NCBI GenBank assembly: GCA_011009095.1 | Contig: VTPC01000493.1 | Coordinates: 62,001 to 126,000 of the forward strand | Reading direction: 5' to 3' | DNA: 64,000 bases | DNA from: Ignelater luminosus | Lineage: Eukaryota; Arthropoda; Insecta; Coleoptera; Elateridae | Translations under genes and position numbers: made by a program | Shown: piece after piece, positions 34,279 through 46,826 of the stretch | How the letters are laid out: each line of letters opens with the position of its first letter | Position numbering within the stretch: position 1 is the stretch's first letter | The notes under the pieces: generated by a model | What the model was told of the DNA's origin: nothing | The model's database searches: none | The model's input: the letters and a program-made list of their open reading frames with translations, nothing else

Positions 34279-35440
34279 GGTCTCCTCTGCACAGTGCAAC
34301 AGCAAATTCTGAAATGTTAGATCAACAACGTTCTTAACGTGAGTTATAATTGATCTTTTCACAACATTCTTTCAAGGTATTTATCCATAATGCGCGAACG
34401 ATCTATTCTTGCCGTGTTTTTTTTTTGGATTCGTGTTGACGTCAAATATTATTAGTAGACGCCATTTTATCATGTTACCTTCAATTGTTTTAAAACTTCA
34501 CAATCAAGTTGACTGTTTTTAGGGTACAGTCAAAAGAGCTTTTTTGTAGCTGATACTTCAAAATATCCAAAAAAGAGAGACCTCGACCAAGGCCACTTCT
34601 CCGAAATATCATAACGAAAAACAATCGGACATCTCCGAACCCGGCTCATATGTTGACTCATTAAGTACCATTCACAACAAAAGAAATCTCATCTCGATAG
34701 AACATTTCGTTCCAGAGACATGCCAAAAAAGCACATGTTGATAGTAGCGTAAACAATGGTTCAGGTGAATAATGCGGTCGGCGGTATCCGTACCGATGTT
34801 GAGCACTTAGTGGAGTCGCCATAAATTGGATTCCTCATTGCTGAACAATCGACAGCAAACGTCAATTTCTGTAAATGCGAAACTTTTAAAAGCGCTTTCT
34901 TTGATGCTTTCCAAACGAAAACCATAACGAAAACGATATTTGACATCTTTTACATCCCCGGTGGTGATTTTCCACTTTTTCAGACTTTTGCTTTAATTAA
35001 ATATCTTCCTACTGTACTAAGTTTTGGTGCGTTTCGAGGATTAAGTCTCTGGCTACAAACTTGATGTTTTTCGTTTAGTATAAGTTTATGGTGCTGATTA
35101 GTACTAATCAAGGTCCTTAAATAATAATTAGTGTGTTGTGAAAAGTAGGTCATTCTATTAACAACGGTTAGCAGTCATTTCTGTTCAGAAGATAGGATTA
35201 AATTAATGTGGGAAATGTATAGAACGACCTACTTTTCACAGTATACTATTACGTACTAAACTGGCATTTACACAAAGAAATTTCCAATTTTAGGGAAACC
35301 ATTTTAACTTGAATTGTTTTCTTTGTTTCTAAAGCAGATTTTTACGTTTACTAGCTCTAGAGTTCACTATTGTGAATGTTTAATTAGTTTCAACTTTTCT
35401 TATCAAGGGAGTGTTGATTTGGAGTCAGTCTAGCATTGCC
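34279..35440. other. Non-coding DNA with a short inverted repeat
   Basis: No gene recognised. gtgaaaagtaggtcattct at about 35138 and its near-complement (agaacgacctacttttcac) at about 35220 form an inverted pair with about 65 bp between, possibly a decayed MITE. Confidence 0.4.
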
Positions 35441-35448
35441 AGCTAAAT

Positions 35449-35793
35449 TTGATATTTCTTTCAATTTCGACAAGTTCCTATGTTAAATTTCTACCCCTCC
35501 TACTCTCTGCCCCAGTGACTTCCGCCACTTACATTTGGTATCAATGGACTCCTCTTGGCCCAATCTTTTTATTGGAGCCCATTACATTTGTTATTAGATT
35601 CGATACCCAGGTATACTATAGTCCAATTCTATATTCAAACAAACGGCAAGAATATTCCCGAAACCTCTTCGAGCTATCGAATTTCACGCCACCGGGACCA
35701 GCGAGATCGCCCGATCTAACTAATATCCGATTTCTATTCTTTGGAGTTGTCTTAAGCACAAAGTATATAAAAAAAGGACAAGAACTCTCTTAA
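35449..35793 (+). pseudogene. Tc1/mariner-superfamily transposase fragment
   Basis: The plus strand reads LGPIFLLEPIT, followed after about 60 residues by ARSPDLTNIRFLFFGVVLS. These resemble the I-G-P-x-F-F-x-x-x-L-T and W-P-A-R-S-P-D-L-T-P-L-D-F-F-L-W-G blocks of insect DDxD transposases. The final catalytic Asp and the Trp of the L-W-G motif are altered, and the intervening second Asp region is not recognisable. A dead fragment. Confidence 0.5.
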
Positions 35794-35979
35794 TGTTGCA
35801 TAATGTATTGGATACTTTGGTGCAGTGTTTAGAAGAGTACGTTACTGAAATAAGAGGTTAAACTCTCATCTTTTTTGAATGTTATTATAGTAAGTTTTTG
35901 ATATTGTGAATTAAGCAATTTTTATCGAACAAAATGATACCAGACATTTGGCTCTTGTATATCTGTCCGACTGGGAGTA

Positions 35980-36620
35980 AACTTCACGCGGCCCGACAAA
36001 ATTCGGTGACTTCTTGATTTGCTCGAAAGGCCCAAACGACTCGATAGGATCGGGAGGCTCGATGGACCGAGAGGCCTTCTAAGACTAAACGACAAGTCCG
36101 ATTGTGCCGACATAGGCCCGAGTAGATTTTTAAACTGAAGCCCGGTCCGGCCTAAAACCGAGCTTTGGGCTAGGCCACACAAAGGCCCGACCAAGCAACC
36201 CAACCCGTGTAGGCTTCTATGGTACAGTACGAAACTCTTCCGCTTCGGTTCAGTAAAAAACTGATGCCCATCTTAGTAAGAAAAAGGTCTCAATCCAGTG
36301 CAGTACGAAAATCCCCCTCTTCGGTTCAGTATGGAAATAATGCTTGTCTAGGTCAGTACGAAAAAGATCTTGGTTCGCTTCGGATCTATACAAAAATAAT
36401 AGCCCGCAAAGCCCGATCGATTTGATAAGCTTGACAGGTTCGACAGGGCCGAAAAGCGCCACCCGCGGGCCCAAAAGACCCGAACAGCCAGAGAGCCCCG
36501 AGCAGCGGATGACCCGGCATAGGTCCGCATAAAGCCCAATAAGTTTTAAAATGAGCTTCGGGGCCGAACCACACAAAGGCCCGACTAATAAATCCCGCCC
36601 GTGCAGGTCTCTACTTTTCT
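35980..36620. repeat. GC-rich repeated segment: two diverged ~200-bp direct copies flanking shorter tandem units
   Basis: About 35990-36222 and 36410-36615 are diverged direct copies. Both contain cataggcccg or cataggtccg, a gagctt(t/c)ggg block, ccacacaaaggcccgac and a terminal cgtg(t/c)aggtctcta-like string. Between them, 36222-36400 holds repeats of cagtacgaaa...cttcggttcagtat with a period of about 75 bp. GC content is far above that of the flanks. I do not recognise the family. It could be a tandem SINE/MITE or a short-period satellite. Long open frames on both strands here follow from the GC-rich composition and are not genes. Confidence 0.6.
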
Positions 36621-37150
36621 ATGAAACAGCTTAAACATAAGTTCACCCTCACGGTTTATACTGAGGTGTAGCGGGATATCGCTGTCGGGATTGAAACAAG
36701 AAGTTTGTTTTTTCACCGTTGTAGAAAAGAAGTTGTTGTGTCTTAAATTCGATTGGTTTATCCAGATATGTGCTATCCCTCCACTCCTTTATCCTTCCAT
36801 CTGTGTATTATCTTGAATGGAATGCTCCATGGAAACATGGAAACCTCTCTGATATGTTACATCGATTTTGATTTCGACATCAATCGTAATCCCAATCGCA
36901 ATCACGGGTTGAAATTTCAATTTCATTACGTTTTAATAAAGAAATTGTATAATAAACTTGAATTGACAATTCCAGTCTTTTTGACTTTTCAAGTAGGTAA
37001 GTATGGTCAGCACGGTAGGTTGCCGATGCTGTCTGGGTGCCTTTGCATTCTATGCATCCCCTGCATAATATGCAAAAGACTGTGCATATCTCTGAAAAAA
37101 CAGATTTGTGCACTTGTATTCATTCGATTGATTAGTTATGATTACCTACT
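36621..37150. other. Non-coding DNA
   Basis: No recognised gene or repeat. The 164-codon frame at 36753-37247 (+) runs into the adjacent MITE and has no domain signature, so I do not accept it. Confidence 0.35.
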
Positions 37151-37153
37151 ATA

Positions 37154-37689
37154 CAGGGTGTTATATGAGTTGGGGCACTTACTTCAGAAGTGTGTTCTAG
37201 GTCAATTTAAAACAAAAATGTTTCCCAGGAAATATACAACCTTCTAAAAAGGGTACCAAAAACGGTTTTTTTGGGCATAATTATTAAACAATAAAGGATA
37301 AATTGATAAAATTCGAAGATTGACTTAACTGTCCAATTTGCTACAATTCACTTAAATTGAAATTTGAAGACACTAGTAATGCTTTTATTTAAAAAGGTAC
37401 TTTTATGTCAAGTCGCTCAAGCTAACTGTTTTCAAGAAGAATGCACTATCGTAGAAACAGGATTTTGTGCCTCCTTGATTGGGTTGTAGCAAATTGGCTA
37501 GTCATGTTCGCTCCAAATTTCATCAATTGATCTCTTATCGTTTAATAATGGTCACAAAACCTTTGTTTTTGGCCTCTTGTATCTTTCTTAGGAAGCATTT
37601 TGGAAAAAAAGATTTATTGGAACTTTTATCATAAATTGACGTCTTGAACACGCTGCCAAAGTGGCGGACCGAACTTATCTAACACCCTG
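37154..37689. repeat. 536-bp MITE with CAGGGTGTTA ends and TA duplication
   Basis: Left end CAGGGTGTTATATGAGTTGG and right end (complement) CAGGGTGTTAGATAAGTTCG, each flanked by TA (37152-37153 and 37690-37691). No coding capacity. It is the only one of the unattached CAGGGTG ends in the window for which I could find both termini, apart from the autonomous element at 23.1 kb. Confidence 0.8.
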
Positions 37690-37801
37690 TAGGTGCGATC
37701 TTTTTTACATCCTGTAAGAGCAATTTTAATTATTCTGATTGAATCGTAGAATCTGTCAACTTCTGCGGTTCTTCTCTTCAAACACCATACTAGAAATTTC
37801 C

Positions 37802-37803
<2 letters not shown>

Positions 37804-37857
<54 letters not shown>

Positions 37858-37871
37858 ATTATATATATATT
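37804..37871. repeat. (TA)n microsatellite
   Basis: About 68 bp of almost pure TA dinucleotide repeat, with one ttatataatt interruption near 37850-37860. Confidence 0.95.
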
Positions 37872-38600
37872 TGGACTAATTTAGATTATGAGTAATTAAA
37901 TACATTTTCTGATACGCAAAAAAGTTTGCCATTTCTGCGTTTAGACGGCGAACTAAAACGTCTTTCAGCAAGTTGACTGTTTCTTTCGTCAGCTTTAATT
38001 GTAGAACTCGTGATGAGTGTTCTTGATTATCTGGAACTGCAGACTTTGTTTATGACCAAGGTGCTCCTTTGAAGTATTATCTTTACTATGAAAAAACAAA
38101 GGTAATAATAAAATGTAACGTATTTTTAAAACAAGCTTTAATTTGCAAAACATCAATATTTTCACGATCAAATAGAAAAAACTAAACTTGGAATATATAC
38201 CCAAATTAATAATTTAACGGACCTACCTATTTATATCTAAAATGTGTGTTGTGATATTTAATACTTAAGCAACAAAGAGAATTCTCTTCAATCATATAAT
38301 ACAAAAAAGAATTGTAAAGAAAATTTTCACATTTGATACAATCACTACTCAGGCGGTAGATAATATGCAGACATACGTATCTCATAAACAAATGAATAAT
38401 AATAACAATAAACGATCGAAGTTGGTGCGCATTTTAACTCTTTACTTACGCATGTTGCCGACACAACAATGGTTTGTTTTAAAGATTAAAACTATAATTC
38501 CTTTGTCAGAGTGTAATAAGCAAAATGGAATATTTTTACTCTTATATAATTGTACCATACAAACCATAGCGGGCATTATTATCTATGTAAGCAGTTGCGT
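37872..38600. other. Non-coding DNA upstream of the myristoylation-type exon
   Basis: AT-rich, with no recognised exon. Confidence 0.35.
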
Positions 38601-38612
38601 AACTATGTATAT

Positions 38613-38700
38613 TACGCATGCGCAGTCCATGACGGTTTGCGCGGTTTAGTTGCTTATTGTTAGACGGTTACACTTCTACTGTATGTGCTCTATCTTTAAA
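38613..38700 (+). promoter_or_regulatory. Candidate promoter with NRF-1/EWG-type site
   Basis: TACGCATGCGCA at 38613-38624 matches the NRF-1 (Drosophila EWG) palindrome YGCGCAYGCGCR at 11 of 12 positions. The surroundings are locally GC-richer (ccatgacggtttgcgcggtt). It lies about 275 bp before the ATG at 38900. No TATA box is evident. Function is inferred from motif and position only. Confidence 0.4.
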
Positions 38701-38899
38701 GATAATTTATTTAATTAAAATACAAATGTAATTACTAATTAGAATATCCATGTAAAGATCTGTTGACAGAGGTACATATTCAGATATTAGCCAGTTTTAG
38801 TTGAATTTGTTTAATGAGCAAGAATAATTAAAAGGAAACTAGTGAAGTCCTTTGAAGTGCTCCAGAGAGTAATAATTTTTAAGTTTGAGAAAATCTAAA

Positions 38900-38990
38900 A
38901 TGGGTAACATCGCATCTAAATTCAAGTGTACTAGGAAGAAAAGGACCCGTAAAGAAAACGACACCCGAAGTACCAACAAATTTCCTACAG
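38900..38990 (+). CDS. Candidate first coding exon with N-myristoylation signal
   Basis: ATG at 38900 begins MGNIASKFKCTRKKRTRKEN, and the frame runs 30 codons plus one base to a strong donor (CCTACAG/GTATGT). M-G-N-x-x-S/K with a following Lys/Arg cluster is the classic pattern for N-myristoylation plus basic-patch membrane binding, as in Src kinases. No downstream exon is obvious over the next 8 kb. The exon ends in phase 1, as does the SH3 exon at 46827-47019, so it could splice in frame to the exon at 54550. That would give a membrane-anchored form lacking SH3. It could equally begin an unrelated gene with exons that I failed to recognise. Confidence 0.45.
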
Positions 38991-40860
38991 GTATGTCTTT
39001 ATATTTGTAATTTTTTCATTATTTTATCTTTTATGCATTTTTATATAGAAGACATTACAGTTTGTTCATTTTTAACGGTAACTTTAAGTATTCAAAATTA
39101 GCTGAATTTGGGTAGATCTCTTTAAGGGTGACTTGTTATAATTATTGGAATTCTTTTCTTGTTATTCTATCAGAATTCATTACCATATTCAAGTAAAAAT
39201 TAAAAGAATAGTTATTCCACAGCACATTAAACGTCACTGCCATGTGAAATATAGAAATCTGTAATTCTAAGAGGAATTCATTAAATGCGACAAGTCATGA
39301 CTAAACAGGGCGTTTCACATTCAACTAGCCAAACTCTGGAATACAATGCTAATGTAGAAAGGAACAAAAAAACTTTAATAACATTTTTTGATTAGATGAA
39401 GTGGGAATTTTGGAAAACAACAATTTGATANNNNNNNNNNCATTTTATATTTGTTTACTTGAGAAAGACCTTGGAGGAAAGCCCGTTAAAATTTTCCCGA
39501 GTTTGCTGACATAATTGATTATGATTACGATAACTAAGTAGTCTAGGTGAAAATTTATTTTTTTTTTGTTATCATTTTTATTGATTTGCACCCGTATTTT
39601 CATTAGAATCAAAACTTTACAAAAACCTACCAAAAGTAGGTTTTTATGTTTTTCTAGATCTTAGTTAATTTATTTTGGTAAATTTGGAAGAAAAGCATGT
39701 TAATGTAAATATTATAACCTTAACATATTCGACTTTTTGATTTTGCACATGAACAGTAATAATTTGATCCTTAACTAAACGGCTGTGATACAGGACGCTT
39801 TATGGACCTACAAAAAAACGGCTAAGTTCGACTAGTCTATGATCTTTTGAATCTTATTTAGAGAACTTTATATTTAACTATTTTCAAAGATTTGGTAGCG
39901 GAAAATTGCGATTTTTAGAGATATTTAGAAATATAGGCTTATTCAAATTCAAGCCCCACCATTGCAATCTTGGAAAGTACAAGGTATACAGGCCGACTAA
40001 AATGGGACAAAGTTGTATATGTTGATGCTCGATAATAAACTGAAAAGAAATCCGATCTAACTTCATTTGTTTTTGAAATAAACTCAAAAAACGAAATTTT
40101 TCAATTTTCGGTTACAATTTTCTTATTAGAAATTTCCAAAATTGGTAAAAACTTTCTCAGGCACTTGCTTGTCTCTAATACTCCAGACTTATCCAAATTC
40201 CCATACAATGTTTCTGTCTTCTAGACCCACCATCAGGGTCATTTTTGCTTATGGACATTATATTAAATCTCATCATATCAAGCTAAATAAATAATTATAA
40301 AACACATAAATAAAATTATATGCATAGTTTTAAAATACTGCAATATCCCCATGACTGAGAATTCCTATACTTTGACCCACTGTGCGACGTATGAAAAACT
40401 TGAACTCTGCTATAATGATCGGCGGAAGTCATAAGAGCGTAAGATTTAAAATTGAAAAGCAGCTTAAGGGTATTTCGACAACTACCTGTAACGTGTAACT
40501 TCAAACACACCTTTACTGGGGATGGGATTCATCGAAAATTGCCATGACTGTGAAATAGTTTCCAATTGGTATACTAGAGATGCGACCGAGTTACTACAGT
40601 TAAAGATACATCAGCGGTAGAAATGTCAAACTAAAAAGCAATTAACAGGTTGCGAAAGACTACTATTAAGATATTAAACCATTGCCCTATTTCACAAGAT
40701 AACCCTGACAAACTCCTCAGAATGATTCAGAATTGTTCAATTGGAAAGCAGGAAGTTTCTTTGTTTGCAGACCAAAGAAGGTAGCAGTAGAAACCTAAAC
40801 ATGACCAAACTAGTCGTCAAATTTTGCCATTTTTCTTCCATTTAACTAAATTTGTAGCTT
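38991..40860. other. Intron or intergenic DNA with a 10-N gap
   Basis: AT-rich non-coding sequence. A 10-N gap lies at 39431-39440. A terminus-like aaacagggcgtttcac occurs near 39304, without a partner found. No exon recognised. Confidence 0.4.
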
Positions 40861-40869
40861 GTTATTCCC

Positions 40870-43400
40870 AGTATTTGGTGTGCCTTGTCTGATGGGTCTT
40901 TCTTTAACCAGTGCATAGTCGCCAACCGCTTGATTTCTAGATGTAACCGGACGACGTCTACAACGACAATCAGGGCTTCCATGGCAGTGGCTCGGCAGGA
41001 CCTTGTTAAGCTGGGTACGATTTACCCGCCCCCATAGCTTGATAGACTTGAGTATTTAGGAACATTTTTGTATATTAGTGATATCCTATACTGTCTTTGG
41101 GCCAATCAGACGATTTTCTACAAGATGAAAGTTTCTCTTCCGCATAAAACGTATAAGCTGTATTCTCAAATATCGTACCATTGGGAATGTTTTAATACTT
41201 CTGTTGTTTATTTTGATTGCGAGATCTTTTGTTAGGTTTTCCCACATTAAAGTGCAAATTTTTTTATTGGGAGATCTCTCCAACTAGATGTTAGCATGTC
41301 AGTGTTTTCGTTGTAACATGGCTCTGTTATTTTTTGCCTCAATTTGACCTTGGAGTCCTATTACAATTAGAAAGAGATCATCTGTGTAGACTATTGTAGT
41401 GGATACGTCATTATTTCCATTTAGTAAGTATAGTAATTCTTCGACAACGATATCTCAAAAGAGTAAGCCCCAGACTGATTCATGCAGGCAGATGTTTCAT
41501 GATTCTTTCTCCAGCACACTCCTTGTTTGCATAACGATCTTGCTAGTAACTTCTAAAACTCTTATGTAGAGTCTCAAGACATCCCATATCTCGCACTCAT
41601 TTGAGCAGAGTGGGCTACCATATGTTATCAAAGTCCCCCGAGATGTCAATGAACGCTGTTGCAGTATATTTGATATTGCTAGAATTTATCGCGTTTTCTA
41701 TCAATTTTCTCTTTTTGAATGCGTCGATACGATTTGGCCTCATTGGAATCTTATTTTTACTTTTTTGTATTATCACAATATTCATCTAGGCATCCAGGCG
41801 TAGTTTTTCTGACATTTTCCTAATTTCAAATAGCACCCGCTTCTCATTTCATTTATTTGGGCAACTTTAATGGTGTTTATTGCTAGGGACGAGTGTGCAG
41901 ATGGCTTGCTAGTCATTGAATGAAGTCAGTTGTTTATGATACTGTGCGCTATTACAAAGTTTTTATATAGCTGTTCCATGTCAAGGGTCTTCCCTTTTCT
42001 CAAAAACCTGCTCTACTTAGGGCTCGCAATTCCAATGGATGGGTGAATAGTTCGTATTATATGCATTAATGTCGGTGTTAGCTAGGGGCCTCTTTTAGCC
42101 TGCCCAATCTCATAGTTAGTTCTACAGTCCTGTAGGACTTACTACTTATTTGCTTATCTGTTAAGTTGTTGGTAGTTGCTAAAGCTGCTGGAACTGAGAT
42201 TGGGAAATCGCTTGGTGAGATTGAGTTCGTTTGGACTTTTTGCGTTTTGATTTTCTCTTTGTCTGAATTTTTTATTCATCTGTCTATCTTCTCTTGTAGA
42301 TGGTGGTTTGTTACAAGGTTTATTTCCAACTGGTCCTCTGCATAATCTGCATGTCTGGCAATCTTTTAGATCTTTGTCGCATTCTTTATTTTGACTTAAG
42401 CACAGTTGCAAACAGGAGGTTGGCTCTTTTTCTGATATTTCCTTCCTCGCTACAGTGTCCACCTGTTGATTGGAACCTGGAACAGTGTTTACTAACATGA
42501 TCCAACTCTTGACATTTGGTGCATCTTGACACCCCCAGATAACCTTTTGCGTTTATTGTTGTAAAACCCAGAATTTAAAAAATAAAATTGCTATAATTTG
42601 AAAAAGAAGCGGTTTATTCGGTTTTGTCAAGGAATTGCTCAGTGCCCCCACGTAATGAACTTTTGGTTTATTAAGCGGCCCTGCTTTAAATCGTAGTTTT
42701 AAGTTGTTATCGAACTCTCCTCTTGGTATTTGTCCTTTAAGGTTTTATTCATGAGACTTATACTTTGTTTTCAATTAACCTCTTTGGCATATCGCATAAT
42801 ATGATCGTTTATACTTGAAGTCATCCCAGAGTTGCTTGTTGTTCATGATTTCTTGTTTCGCCTTTTTCTGTTAGCGCAAATTCTTTATGTGAATTTTTTG
42901 GTCTGAGATTTAGTTCTCTTGCGAATATGCTTTAGATCTTCTTGTCATCATCAGCTTTCTTTGGGATGATGAAGAGAATATCTGATTTTTTGGACAATGT
43001 TTTGGTTTATTGGTTGCAGTTTTAAACCACCATAGCAGCGTAAGTTATGTTTGGTACCTTCTCTAGTTAACTAAAGTTCTTAGTTTGCCCTGCAAACTGC
43101 CTGAGTTATAACTCACAGAATTACTTTATTTTTAATATAGATAAGGCACCATGGTCAGCTTTCTGTTTGGATCCCACTCAAACTTAATGAAGTTGTTGAG
43201 TTCCAAGAATCTAGACTCAATAGTTGGATTTTTACTACCGATAGGACTGTCGGTTTGAACTTGCTTGCCTTTGCTTTTAGATCTCATTTGCATCGTTAAC
43301 GAGGTTCAGCCTTCTCTGTGTCGGATGGTGGATTCGTCTTGATGACTGGGGAGTTTTTCAAGCTTAATCTTGGAGAATTGTGAAATAATAATTATTAGCG
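40870..43400 (-). mobile_element. R1-like LINE remnant
   Basis: Read on the minus strand, from high to low coordinates: an ORF1 region with a CCHC zinc knuckle (RCTKCQELDHVSKHC at about 42495-42540; C-x2-C-x4-H-x4-C), then reverse-transcriptase pieces, including KYTATAFIDISGDFDNIW at about 41620-41690 and a MKHLPA...SLGLTFL-like block (R1 pattern: F-V-D-I-S-G-A-F-D-N-L-W-W and C-P-Q-G-S-V-L-G-P). Shorter pieces continue to about 40900. Many stops and frame changes. The R1 clade assignment rests on the DISGAFDN-W motif. Confidence 0.65.
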
Positions 43401-46400
43401 CTCACAACAGTTGTCGGAAACGGACGTAAAAGAACTATGTTGAGCTCGATTAAAATTAAGTTTTGTGTAACAGGCTGCTACTTTTATAATGTGAGAGAGA
43501 ATATCAACTTTCACAGCAAAGCAAATTATACTGGCAATACGTATCGGACTGATCCGAAGGGACCTGTTATTTATCTGAGGTCTACGTTATGCACAATGCT
43601 CAATCTTTGCAAGACTGACTGACAATTAGAACGCAACCACTGCTAATATTAACCAGGACCTTGAAAATATCCAGAATTTTCCGCAGTAGCTGATTGTTGT
43701 AATATCTTGAAACAACGATCCTAAAAAGTGGACGCCTTTGGGAAACAGACAGATTCACCCTTAATCGGGATAGCAGAGTTTGCATTACAGAAATGTTCTT
43801 TACAGAAGCTACCTCTTTACACGTGGACGTGGATAAAGAAAAACTTCTGCTTTTTGCTTGACGCGCTCTTACGTGCATTACCGATTGCAGCCTGCCCTGC
43901 GCTTTATCAAAGAAAGAATTAGTAGCAACCGGCATAATGACCTACGTATTGACAGACGTAATTGCCAGCTCCAAGGTCTTAAAGAAGGCTGGCAGTGAAA
44001 ACAAATAAGTTAACACTGACGCCAATGGCAATGTTGTCTTTAGTCTTTCAGCATGATCAGAGAAAAAATCATAAAAGTGAATATAAATATAATTTCTTTT
44101 ACAACTTTCAAATTCTTGTGCGGGTCGAATAAACCTTTTCTTTCTATTTGGCCAACAAATCGTACTTTACTCGTCCTGGTTTATCTAGATTACATTTAAA
44201 ATTAAAGAAAATAAAAATGTATGAAATGTTAAACAACTGGGATCTAGGAAAAGGTAATTTATTATGTTTTATTTATAGTTTGTTCTCAATTTAACTGAGC
44301 CATAGAATACACCTGAGGTAGATTTAGAATACATAGAGATTTTACATGAGAAATCAAAGATAACTCTCTTGATTGTTCTGTAAAGAAAGAATCTTTTAGT
44401 TTGAAAACTAACAGTAGCCATGGAATTCAGAAGGGACAGTTGCACAGTCATGGCAAACGAGTTCATATGACTGTAACATAAGTACACAAAGTCCAGTTCA
44501 GTTACATGCTACATACGTAATCTGCTAGAACGTATGGTCAATCTGCATTCTTTGAAGACAACGGATACCAGTTTGGCTTTCGTAAAAGTACACGCCGCTC
44601 TGATTTATGTCATAAAGCATCAGAATATCATTACAAATGATAGCTGTTTTCGCCCATATACCATGGCATCTCAAAACGTTTTCATGAATGGGGGATGCGA
44701 GATAACTCTTCTGCATTTATTTTGGTAGGATAAACTTGATAACGCATAGAGAGTCTGGAAAAATGATCTTTGGAACTTATAGTCTACATGGACCCGACAA
44801 TCATCATTGTCTCTCTTTCGATACTTTTACAGTGAAAAGTCAAGAATAATAAGATCACTTTAAATTGTGATTTCAGACATGGCTGACCACAACTGATCGA
44901 TCGTAATATTGGAAAAATAATTATCTTTTTTGTCTGTATCTTCAAAAGCTCTGGGCTCCGTTTGTATTACAGAATGATGCACTTCTATTTTTTGGATAAA
45001 GTTTACACAATCAATTGCAATCTGAGCAAATATAAGATTCGAACTGAATCTATACAATTCGTGAGAGAAAAAAAAACAGATTCTGAATGGAATCTGCATA
45101 GTTTTGAGGAACATTGAAGATCAAAACGAAATTTGCAAGAAAGGAAACTAACGAAAGTGTTCCGTTGTTTTGGCGATCACGGTATTTCATTACATGTACA
45201 AAGGCCACACACATGTGGTTAGCATTGTCAAAAACCAGACATATGCAACAACAATCTTTTTGCTTTATACTTAGTACTACAGCAACTTTGCGAGTTTATT
45301 TTACGTTCATTGTGGCCTAATCGAGTAGTGCTAATATAGAAATATCCATTTGATTTTCAAGATTCTATATCCTGCTAAAAGCATGACCGATGAAGACAAG
45401 TCCTACCTATCTAGATTGAATTAGACTTTCCACGAGGTAGCAGTTCTAACCATTTTGTCTACTTGCTTAAAGATCGATTCAAAAAGTAATTTGGGCAACG
45501 TTTTGATCTAACACAAATGCCCTAGAAAATGAACCATATTGTCCCCTCAGAAATGTTAGTTTTTATGTTTTGTCATATTGTAAGAACTGGAAGATTTTGG
45601 AAGTTTTCAAGCTCAAATGAGTTATTTCTGATTGCAACGTTTCGAGTGTGCTGTGTAGGAAAATAGATTAGGTTTGTTGTTATCAAAATTCGAACCTGAA
45701 GAAATGAGAAACATAATTATATTGATATCTGTATAGTACAGTCAAAATCATGAAGAATAAAAATTCTATGTAATATGTAATCATATCGCTAGAATCGACC
45801 CCAACCGCAAATTGTTGTTTTTAAAAGTTTCTTCTGTAAAATCATTGCTCCTCCGAGGAGACAATAGTTTCGACATCGCTGCTATTTCTGTTACTGATGA
45901 AAAACTTCAGATTTTGTAACGTATTAGCTAGGAGAGACATTACCAAACGTTACAAAGCAAATAAAAACTAAACGATAAGATGCCAGTAAATCGATTTAAC
46001 TAATCTAATCAATACCCATTATTTGTTTATTAAAAGAATACCTAGTTTAGTTTTAAATGATGCAAAAGGTTTGTAATTTTGTATCTTATGTTTGAACGTT
46101 TTTCTTAACTACCTTAGATGTCGCATTGTACAATGAAGAAAGATGAATGAATGTTTAATTGATAAGAAATGAGTCAATGAATCCTGTTCTTATTAAGTAT
46201 TACTATTATTATTTTTATTACGAATAGGTTACGTCAGCTTTACGTAACTGATAAAAAAAGATACTGAACGTGATTCTAGCGTGATTCCCTCACAACCTGT
46301 GCCATCTAGTGACAGGTCGGAATAGCAAGTGTTAACAGTTTTGTATTTTTGACGTTTGGTGATGGCGATAATGTATGACGCCATTGTTAGCTATTAGAAC

Positions 46401-46740
46401 AGTGTTTTGTTTTCTAATAATTGTATTACAAATGATTATAACTGCACAAGAATTAAATTATGTAGTGCCAAAATGAACAAGACGATTTTAACACATATAA
46501 TGTGTATAAGGACAACAAATTCGGTGTTTTAAAATAATTGCAGGAGTGGTTAGGTTTCACTATTTACTTCCTAGCCTTTGCATTGGTAGCAGAAAAAAAT
46601 GATACTAATATTATAGCTGTATTTTTCAAAAATCACTTAGGAAAATGGAAGAGTGGACGTTGTGTAGAACACACTGTTTATAATATAAAAAAGTAGTTCG
46701 AAATGCATGTTGTCGCTTCACATCCTGACAGTGGTGTTTG
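43401..46740. other. Non-coding DNA, possibly including more decayed LINE 5' sequence
   Basis: 43600-43935 (-) contains a 111-codon Ser/Arg-rich frame that could belong to the 5' part of the R1-like element, but I cannot confirm it. 44500-45120 holds opposed short frames without recognisable domains. The final 400 bp before 46740 are unique AT-rich sequence, probably the promoter and 5' exon of the SH3 gene. Confidence 0.3.
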
Positions 46741-46826
46741 TGAAGCGAGGAGTTTCGGTAGAGTGATGAAGCAGGTATGCTTCTTTGATAATAGGGTGTT
46801 GTGTAGGGTTGTGATTGTAGCCTGCA
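46741..46826 (+). promoter_or_regulatory. 5' UTR / splice acceptor region of the SH3-C1 gene
   Basis: An acceptor-like tract (gggttgtgattgtag, ending at 46820) precedes CCTGCA-ATG. A possible donor, GAAGCAG/GTATGC, lies at about 46767-46779. Either a short intron separates a 5' exon from the coding exon, or the whole stretch is leader. Confidence 0.35.

Noticed and set aside
36250-36576. Overlapping 60-108-codon frames on both strands
   Set aside because: They coincide with the GC-rich repeat, where stops are rare in all frames. No protein family matches.
36753-37247. 164-codon frame on the plus strand
   Set aside because: It runs from unique DNA into a MITE across its terminal repeat, so it cannot be a conserved gene.
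43600-43935. 111-codon Ser/Arg-rich frame as a host gene
   Set aside because: It lies directly upstream of the R1-like LINE remnant in the same orientation and more likely belongs to decayed element sequence. I could not confirm either reading.
44525-45120. Opposed short frames that might be a transposase remnant
   Set aside because: No catalytic or helix-turn-helix motif recognised on either strand.
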